Assembly (NCBI RefSeq): GCF_017347085.1
Contig: NZ_JADPSA010000002.1
Location: forward strand, 77,535-141,534
Reading direction: 5' to 3'
DNA length: 64,000 bases
DNA from: Nesterenkonia sp. E16_10
Lineage (GTDB): Bacteria > Actinomycetota > Actinomycetes > Actinomycetales > Micrococcaceae
Shown: in pieces, positions 59,098 to 64,000 of the stretch
Layout: each line of letters begins with the position of its first letter
How positions within the stretch are numbered: position 1 is the stretch's first letter
Made by a program: the position numbers and the translations under genes
The notes under the pieces: generated by a model
Told to the model about the DNA's origin: nothing
What the model saw: the letters and a program-made list of their open reading frames with translations, nothing else
The model's database searches: none

Positions 59098-61803
59098 TCA
59101 GCCGGTGTTCTGCAGCCCGGCCGCGACACCCTTGAGCGTGATCAGCAGCAGGTTGCGCGGATCATCGATCTCCTCGTCGGTGAGCTTGCCCGAGCGCAGG
59201 ACCCGCAGGGCGCGCAGCTGGATCAGCGAGAGCGCATCCACGTAGGGGTTGCGCAGCTGCACCGCCCGGCCGAGGACCTGGTGCTTCTGCAGCAGGCGCG
59301 GCTGGTCGGTGATGGCGAGCACCCACTTGGAGGTCAGGTCGAATTCCTCGAGCACCACGGCGGTGAGATCCTCGCGGTCTCCCAGCGCCAGGTACCGCTC
59401 GGCGATGCGCCGGTCGGTCTTGGCCAGCGACATCTCGATGTTGTCGATGAGCGCGCGGAACAGCGGCCATTCGGCGTAGGCCTGGCGCAGCTGCGCAAGA
59501 TCCTGCACGGCTTCCAGGGCGCTGCCCAGGCCGTACCAGCCGGTGAGGTTGATCCGCGCCTGGCCCCAGGCGAAGTTCCACGGGATCGCACGCAGGTCCT
59601 CCAGGGATTCCACCGAGAGTCCACGCTTGGCCGGACGGGAGCCGATGGCCAGCAGCCCGACCTCGTCCTGCGGGGTGACCTCGGCGAACCAGGGGGCGAA
59701 GCCCTCGGCGTTGACCAGGCCGTGGAAGCGTTCCCGGGAGACGGAGTCCATCTGCTCGGCGAGCCCGGAGTAGCGCTGAGCCGCCTCGGCGTTGCGCCGC
59801 TCGGTGGAGGGCGCGGAGGCCATCAGCGTGGCCGCGGCGACCTGTTCGATGTGGCGCAGCGCGATCTCCGGGTTGCCGTAGCGCGCCGAGATCACCTCGC
59901 CCTGTTCGGTGACCTTGAAGCGCAGATCCACCGAGTGCGGGGGCTGCGCGAGGATCGCCCGGTTCGCGGGACCACCACCACGGCCCAGCGCACCGCCGCG
60001 ACCGTGGAACTGGGTCAGTGTGATGTCGTGCTTGATCCCCCAGGCGGAGATCTTCTCCTGGGCCTCGTAGAGCGCGAGGGTGGCGGAGACCGGTCCGACG
60101 TCCTTGGCGGAGTCGGAGTAGCCCAGCATGACCTCCATGCGCCGGCCGGTCTGCTCCAGCCGGGCCTGGACGGCCGGGTGGGTCAGCATCTCCTCGAGGA
60201 TCTCGGGGGCGTTGCGCAGGTCCTCGTAGGTCTCGAAGAGCGGGATGACATCGAGCACCGGGGCGTTCTCGGCTCCGCCGAGAGCCTTCTCAGCCAGGGT
60301 GTAGACGTCGGCGAGGTTCTGCGCGGACTGGGTGAAGGAGACGATATAGCGCCGGGCGGCGTCGACCCCATAGCGCTGCTGCACCGAGGCGATGGCGCGG
60401 AAGGTCTCCAGCACCTCTTCCCCGGGCACGGCCATCTTCTCCACCGAGGCGGGGTCCTCGAGCCAGGCCAGGGTCTGGGCGTGGACCTTGGAGTGCTGGC
60501 GGACCTCGAGCTCGGCGAGGTGGAATCCGAAGGTCTGGACCTGCCAGATCAGCTCCTGCAGGTCACCGTAGGCGGCCCGGTTCGCGCCGGCTTCCACCAG
60601 CGAGTCCTGGACCACGCGCAGGTCCTGGATCAGCTCCTCGGGGACCGCGTAGGCCAGATCGGCGTTGCGCTCCCGGGTGGCCTGGATCCGTCCGGTGATC
60701 GCGAGGAGCACCCGACGGTGCGGCTCGCCGGGCGAGTGCTGAGCGGCCTGTTCGGCGAGGTCCTCGGAGAGCTGTCGCTGCCGGTTCCACAGCGCCTCGA
60801 GCTTGGCGCTGGGCGGGGTGTAGCGGTCATCGAGGGTCAGCGACATTCCGGTCCGGCGGGAACGCTCTTCCAGGTCAGCCAGGACCCGGTCCGCGGCCTG
60901 CGCCACGGCCTTACGGGTGATGGTGGCGGTGACGTTGGGGTTGCCGTCGCGGTCTCCTGCGATCCAGGAGCCCAGTCGGATGAACGCCGGCGCCTTGGGC
61001 GCCTGCGCGCCGGAGGCCTCGCCCTGGAGCCAGTCGTCCATCCGGCGGTAGGCCTGGACGAAGACCGAGGAGAAGGAGGAGTCGAAGATCCCCAGCGCGG
61101 TGCGGACCTCGTCCAGCGGTGAGGGGCTGGAGACCCGCAGCTGGGCGGTGCGCCACATGTTGTCGATCTCTTCGAGGAGCTCGCGCCGGTTCTTGGCCAG
61201 CTCGGTGGGTCCGACCCGCGGGTCGTCGCGCACGTCGAGCAGCGCGCCGATGCGGCGGACCGAGGCGGTGATCGCGTTGCGCCGGGCCTCGGTGGGGTGC
61301 GCGGTGAGCACCGGGTGGAAGCGCAGCTCCTTGAGCCGGCGCTCGGCCTCGCGCTCCCCGACCTCGTCGGCGAGGTGGGTGAAGGCGGCGGCCACCGAAT
61401 CGGTGGGCTGCTGCTGGGCGAGCGGGAGTTCCCCGTCGCGGGTGCGCAGGGTCCGCACCCGGTGCTGCTCCTCGGCAAGGTTGGCCAGCAGGAAGTAGGA
61501 GGTGAAGGCGCGGGCGACCTCTTTGGCCCGCTCGGCGGAGAAGGAGGAGACCAGCTCCTCGGCGCGCGCCAGCGTCTCGCCGCTGGTGTCCTCCAGCGCG
61601 GCGATGGTCAGTTCACGCAGCGCCTCGACGTCGGCGAGCAGACCCTCGGAGCCGTACTCCTGAAGCACCTGGCCGAGCAGACCGCCGAGCAGGCTGACGT
61701 CGCGGCGCATCGCGTCGGGCACCTCGTGGGTGGCCTGGACGCGGGTGATGCTGCCGGTGGCCGGTGAGCTCGCCTGCGCGGCGGAGGGGGTTTCCTGGGG
61801 CAT
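59098..61803 (-). CDS. ppc: Phosphoenolpyruvate carboxylase
   Basis: 901 residues, full length. It carboxylates PEP to oxaloacetate, refilling the TCA cycle. Signatures: VLTAHPTEARRNAI (catalytic His about 165), GDRDGNPNVT (about 288), LGYSDSAKDVGPVSA (about 565), FHGRGGALGRGGGP (about 604), AIPWNFAWGQARINL and the conserved C-terminal NTG. Start is ATG 61803, with AAGGAGA 6 nt upstream; the frame stays open to 61971 but that extension translates the leader repeats. Upstream leader carries three 17-bp repeats. The gene stands between dnaG and the peptidase on the same strand. Confidence 0.96.
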   Translation of the reverse strand: MPQETPSAAQASSPATGSITRVQATHEVPDAMRRDVSLLGGLLGQVLQEYGSEGLLADVEALRELTIAALEDTSGETLARAEELVSSFSAERAKEVARAFTSYFLLANLAEEQHRVRTLRTRDGELPLAQQQPTDSVAAAFTHLADEVGEREAERRLKELRFHPVLTAHPTEARRNAITASVRRIGALLDVRDDPRVGPTELAKNRRELLEEIDNMWRTAQLRVSSPSPLDEVRTALGIFDSSFSSVFVQAYRRMDDWLQGEASGAQAPKAPAFIRLGSWIAGDRDGNPNVTATITRKAVAQAADRVLADLEERSRRTGMSLTLDDRYTPPSAKLEALWNRQRQLSEDLAEQAAQHSPGEPHRRVLLAITGRIQATRERNADLAYAVPEELIQDLRVVQDSLVEAGANRAAYGDLQELIWQVQTFGFHLAELEVRQHSKVHAQTLAWLEDPASVEKMAVPGEEVLETFRAIASVQQRYGVDAARRYIVSFTQSAQNLADVYTLAEKALGGAENAPVLDVIPLFETYEDLRNAPEILEEMLTHPAVQARLEQTGRRMEVMLGYSDSAKDVGPVSATLALYEAQEKISAWGIKHDITLTQFHGRGGALGRGGGPANRAILAQPPHSVDLRFKVTEQGEVISARYGNPEIALRHIEQVAAATLMASAPSTERRNAEAAQRYSGLAEQMDSVSRERFHGLVNAEGFAPWFAEVTPQDEVGLLAIGSRPAKRGLSVESLEDLRAIPWNFAWGQARINLTGWYGLGSALEAVQDLAQLRQAYAEWPLFRALIDNIEMSLAKTDRRIAERYLALGDREDLTAVVLEEFDLTSKWVLAITDQPRLLQKHQVLGRAVQLRNPYVDALSLIQLRALRVLRSGKLTDEEIDDPRNLLLITLKGVAAGLQNTG

Positions 61804-61856
61804 GTGAATCTCCTTCTCGGATGCTTCACGTGACCCCATCGTCACGCTGATGAATT

Positions 61857-61907
61857 TGTCCTGCTGTTGAACCTGTCCTGCTGTTGAACGTGTCCTGCTG
61901 CTGAACT
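61857..61907 (-). repeat. Three 17-bp direct repeats in the ppc leader
   Basis: 61857-61873, 61874-61890 and 61891-61907 are near-identical 17-bp units (on the plus strand TGTCCTGCTGTTGAACC, the second ending G, the third with two changes). On the ppc sense strand each contains CAACAGCAGGACA or a close variant. They start 54 bp upstream of the ppc ATG. They may be protein-binding sites or part of the 5' leader RNA. Confidence 0.85.
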
Positions 61908-61981
61908 TCGCGGTCTGCCGCAGCACCACGAGGTGGCTGCGCTCACTGTGTCCGAGGCAACACGTTATCAAGCCTGGTGGC

Positions 61982-62001
61982 GGCCCCGAAGTCGGGGGGC
62001 C
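61982..62001. terminator. Possible terminator downstream of dnaG
   Basis: GGCCCC (61982-61987) and GGGGCC (61996-62001) form a 6-bp stem with an 8-nt loop, 29 nt past the dnaG stop on the minus strand. There is no T tract, so the call is weak. Confidence 0.35.
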
Positions 62002-62029
62002 TCGGACGGGTCAGGAGCACCGCAGAGGC

Positions 62030-63979
62030 TCAGCCCCATTCGGCTTCCCGCAGCGCCCGACGCCGATGCTCCAGCTCCATCAGCTCCCGGTTCAGCGCCT
62101 GATGCTCCTCGGGGTTGTGCGCGGCGTCCATGCGCTGGAGCCGGCCCAGCAGGTTGGCCTTCTGATGGGTGATCTTGAGCTCGACCAGCCGGTTGAGGAT
62201 GGACTGGCAGTACTTCTCGAGGTGTTCATCGCTGTTGGTGGGCAGCGAGGTCACGGCCAGCTCGGAGACGAAGGACTTGATCGGTTCCGGCACCTCGTCG
62301 CGCACCGCCTGGACCCAGTTGCGCGGATCCGAGGCCGAGGCCGCCGCGATCCGCACGCCGTCGTGGATCGCCTGGTGCGCCGGGGCGGTGAAGCGCACGG
62401 TGAAGATCTCCTCCCACTGTTCGGCGGTCAGATGGGTGGGGTGCTGCAGGATCACCTCCAGCGCCTGGCGTTCCATCAGCACCGCCGGATCACGGGTGTC
62501 GGGGCGCGGATAGCCGGGGGCGCTTCGGCGCGGCTGCTGCCCGTCCGGTTCGCCGTGGCTCGGGCCGCCGCTGCGCTGGCTCCCCTGAGCCTGATTGGAC
62601 TGGCCCTGGTTGTTGGCGGCGGCCTTCTCCGCCTCCAGGTGCGGCGAGGGCTGGTGCTTCTGCGCGTAGGCGACCGCCCGGGAGACGTCGTCCATCTCGG
62701 CTCCCAGCCAGCCGGCCAGCTCGCGGGTGTAGGCCGGGCGCATGGCCGGGTCCTTGATCGCGCCGACGATCGGCGCGGTGGCGCGCAGCGCGCCGACCCG
62801 GCCCTCGATGGTGTTGAGGTCGAACTCACGCAGCTTGGCCCGGATCGCGAACTCGAAGAGCGGGGTCTTGGAGCTGATCAGCTCACGGACCGCCTCGTCG
62901 CCGCGGTGCTGGCGGATGTCGCAGGGGTCCATGCCCTCGGCGCCCACGGCGATGAAGGTCTTGGCGAGGAACATATGGTCCTCCTTGAACGCCTTCAGCG
63001 CCGCCTGCTGACCGGCCGCGTCGCCGTCGAAGGTGAAGATCACCTCACCGGCGCCGCCCTCGTCGGAGATCAGCCGGCGCGCGATCCGGATATGGCCCTC
63101 GCCGAAGGCGGTGCCGCAGGTGGCCACCGCGGTCTCCACTCCGGCCACGTGACAGGCCATGACGTCGGTGTAGCCCTCCACGACCACCAGCTGGCGCTGC
63201 TTGGCGACGTGGCGCTTGGCGTGTTCGATCCCGTAGAGCACCTGCGACTTCTTATAGATCGCGGTCTCGGGCGAGTTCAGGTATTTCGGGCCCTTGTCGT
63301 CCTCGTAGAGGTGGCGGCCGCCGAAGCCCACGGTGTTGCCGGTCATGTTCCGGATCGGCCACATCAGACGGCCCCGGAAGCGGTCGTAGATGCCGCGCCC
63401 GCCGGAGGAGAACATCCCGGTCTCGGTGAGCTCCTCGTCGGTGAAGCCCTTGGAGCGCAGGTGTTTGAGCAGGTTGTCCCAGCCCTTGGGGGCGTAGCCC
63501 ACGGAGAACTGCGCGGCATGTTCGCGGGTGAAGCCACGGCCGGTGAGCATCTCGCGGGCGGTCTGCGCCTCCGGGCTCTGCAGTGCGGCCTGGAAGAACT
63601 CATCGGCGATCTTGTGCGCGTCCAGCAGCCGCTGGCGGCGCCCGATCTCGGCCTTGTCGGGGCCCTTGCCGCCGTCCTCGTAGCGCAGCTCGATGCCCAG
63701 CCGGCCGGCGAGCTTCTCCACGGTCTCCTGGAAGCTGGTGTGGTCCATGCCCATCAGGAACGCGATCACATCACCGGATTCCCCACAGCCGAAACAGTGG
63801 AAGGTCCCGACCCCTGGGCGGATGTGGAAGCTCGGGGAGCGTTCGTCATGGAACGGGCACAGGCCCTTCCAGGAACCGATGCCGGCACCCTTGAGCGTCA
63901 CGTACTGCTCGACCACCTCGCGAAGGTCTGCGCGCTCACGGACGGCGTCGATGTCTTCGCGTTTGATCAGTCCGGCCAT
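62030..63979 (-). CDS. dnaG: DNA primase
   Basis: 649 residues, complete; the start codon is 21 nt from the window edge. Zinc-binding domain LCPFHDERSPSFHI and FHCFGCGESGDVIAFLM (Cys/His about 41-65), catalytic core with RFRGRLMWPIRNMTGNTVGF, Toprim VVVEGYTDVMACH (about 267) and FTFDGDAAGQQAALKAF (about 318), and a C-terminal DnaB-binding helical region with a low-complexity linker (about 440-490, SNQAQGSQRSGG). It makes RNA primers for replication. No strong ribosome site precedes ATG 63979. Confidence 0.96.
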   Translation of the reverse strand: MAGLIKREDIDAVRERADLREVVEQYVTLKGAGIGSWKGLCPFHDERSPSFHIRPGVGTFHCFGCGESGDVIAFLMGMDHTSFQETVEKLAGRLGIELRYEDGGKGPDKAEIGRRQRLLDAHKIADEFFQAALQSPEAQTAREMLTGRGFTREHAAQFSVGYAPKGWDNLLKHLRSKGFTDEELTETGMFSSGGRGIYDRFRGRLMWPIRNMTGNTVGFGGRHLYEDDKGPKYLNSPETAIYKKSQVLYGIEHAKRHVAKQRQLVVVEGYTDVMACHVAGVETAVATCGTAFGEGHIRIARRLISDEGGAGEVIFTFDGDAAGQQAALKAFKEDHMFLAKTFIAVGAEGMDPCDIRQHRGDEAVRELISSKTPLFEFAIRAKLREFDLNTIEGRVGALRATAPIVGAIKDPAMRPAYTRELAGWLGAEMDDVSRAVAYAQKHQPSPHLEAEKAAANNQGQSNQAQGSQRSGGPSHGEPDGQQPRRSAPGYPRPDTRDPAVLMERQALEVILQHPTHLTAEQWEEIFTVRFTAPAHQAIHDGVRIAAASASDPRNWVQAVRDEVPEPIKSFVSELAVTSLPTNSDEHLEKYCQSILNRLVELKITHQKANLLGRLQRMDAAHNPEEHQALNRELMELEHRRRALREAEWG

Positions 63980-64000
63980 GGCTCTAATCTACTCGGCAGG

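Noticed and set aside
56650-61122. A 1490-codon open frame on the plus strand
   Set aside because: It runs antisense to the prolyl oligopeptidase and ppc genes, both full-length with intact motifs. Long antisense frames are common in high-GC DNA, and its product is a Gly/Leu/Val/Arg-rich string without motifs.

Overview
The window is about 64 kb of high-GC, densely coding DNA from an actinobacterium. Gene content and order fit the order Micrococcales and most likely the family Micrococcaceae (an Arthrobacter or Nesterenkonia type); the genus is an inference. Evidence: an AdnAB helicase-nuclease pair, a coproporphyrin-dependent heme pathway with ChdC, DUF3107 and DUF3117 proteins, a DivIVA-like membrane protein, and two blocks that match Mycobacterium tuberculosis neighbourhoods (Rv3199c-Rv3211 and Rv1209-Rv1229c). 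No rRNA, tRNA, CRISPR array, insertion sequence or prophage was recognised. No stretch of 300 bases lacks a gene; the larger gaps (2099-2319, 16335-16534, 22084-22277, 22767-22922, 46623-46782, 47059-47296, 61804-62029) are described below where they hold something.

1-13.4 kb: the start of a NudC-like gene, a divergent phosphotransferase with eroded catalytic motifs, an MFS exporter, a TenA_E-type protein, a low-GC HNH endonuclease gene that looks acquired, the adnA-adnB double-strand-break resection pair (4-nt overlap), and a DnaQ-like exonuclease. 13.4-17.6 kb: a formylglycine-generating enzyme divergent from a choline-O-sulfatase gene that is broken by a perfect 104-bp tandem duplication, then an intergenic repeat cluster and a zinc alcohol dehydrogenase.

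17.6-30.5 kb: the full set from glutamyl-tRNA to coproheme and heme b: hemL, hemB, hemD, hemC, cpfC, chdC, cgoX and hemE on the minus strand and hemA divergent. A lipoprotein gene and an NmrA-like gene interrupt the series between hemD and hemC. Several of these enzymes carry long disordered Pro/Ala/Thr-rich tails.

30.6-37.7 kb: a nested palindrome separates hemA from a co-directional minus-strand row: TetR regulator, DUF3107, DEAD-box RNA helicase, DNA methyltransferase, then a four-gene osmoprotectant (betaine/choline type) ABC importer overlapping the methyltransferase. 37.7-44.1 kb: a LacI-controlled carbohydrate ABC importer (lacI, binding protein, two permeases) divergent from a glycogen-debranching-type enzyme. 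44.1-49 kb: PHP phosphoesterase, Xaa-Pro aminopeptidase, a GlsB/YeaQ stress membrane protein behind repeated GTCAGG sites, a 17M-like stress protein and an Mrp P-loop ATPase.

49-64 kb: tatB, a single-pass membrane protein, an O-methyltransferase, DUF3117, DivIVA-like protein, an UppP-like protein overlapping a class III sirtuin, a DUF4870 protein, a DrrAB-type ABC exporter, a prolyl oligopeptidase, PEP carboxylase (ppc) with a 17-bp triple repeat in its leader, and dnaG primase. The most notable items are the duplication-split choline sulfatase next to its intact activating enzyme, the cluster-wide tails on heme enzymes, and several precise repeat or palindrome structures in intergenic DNA.
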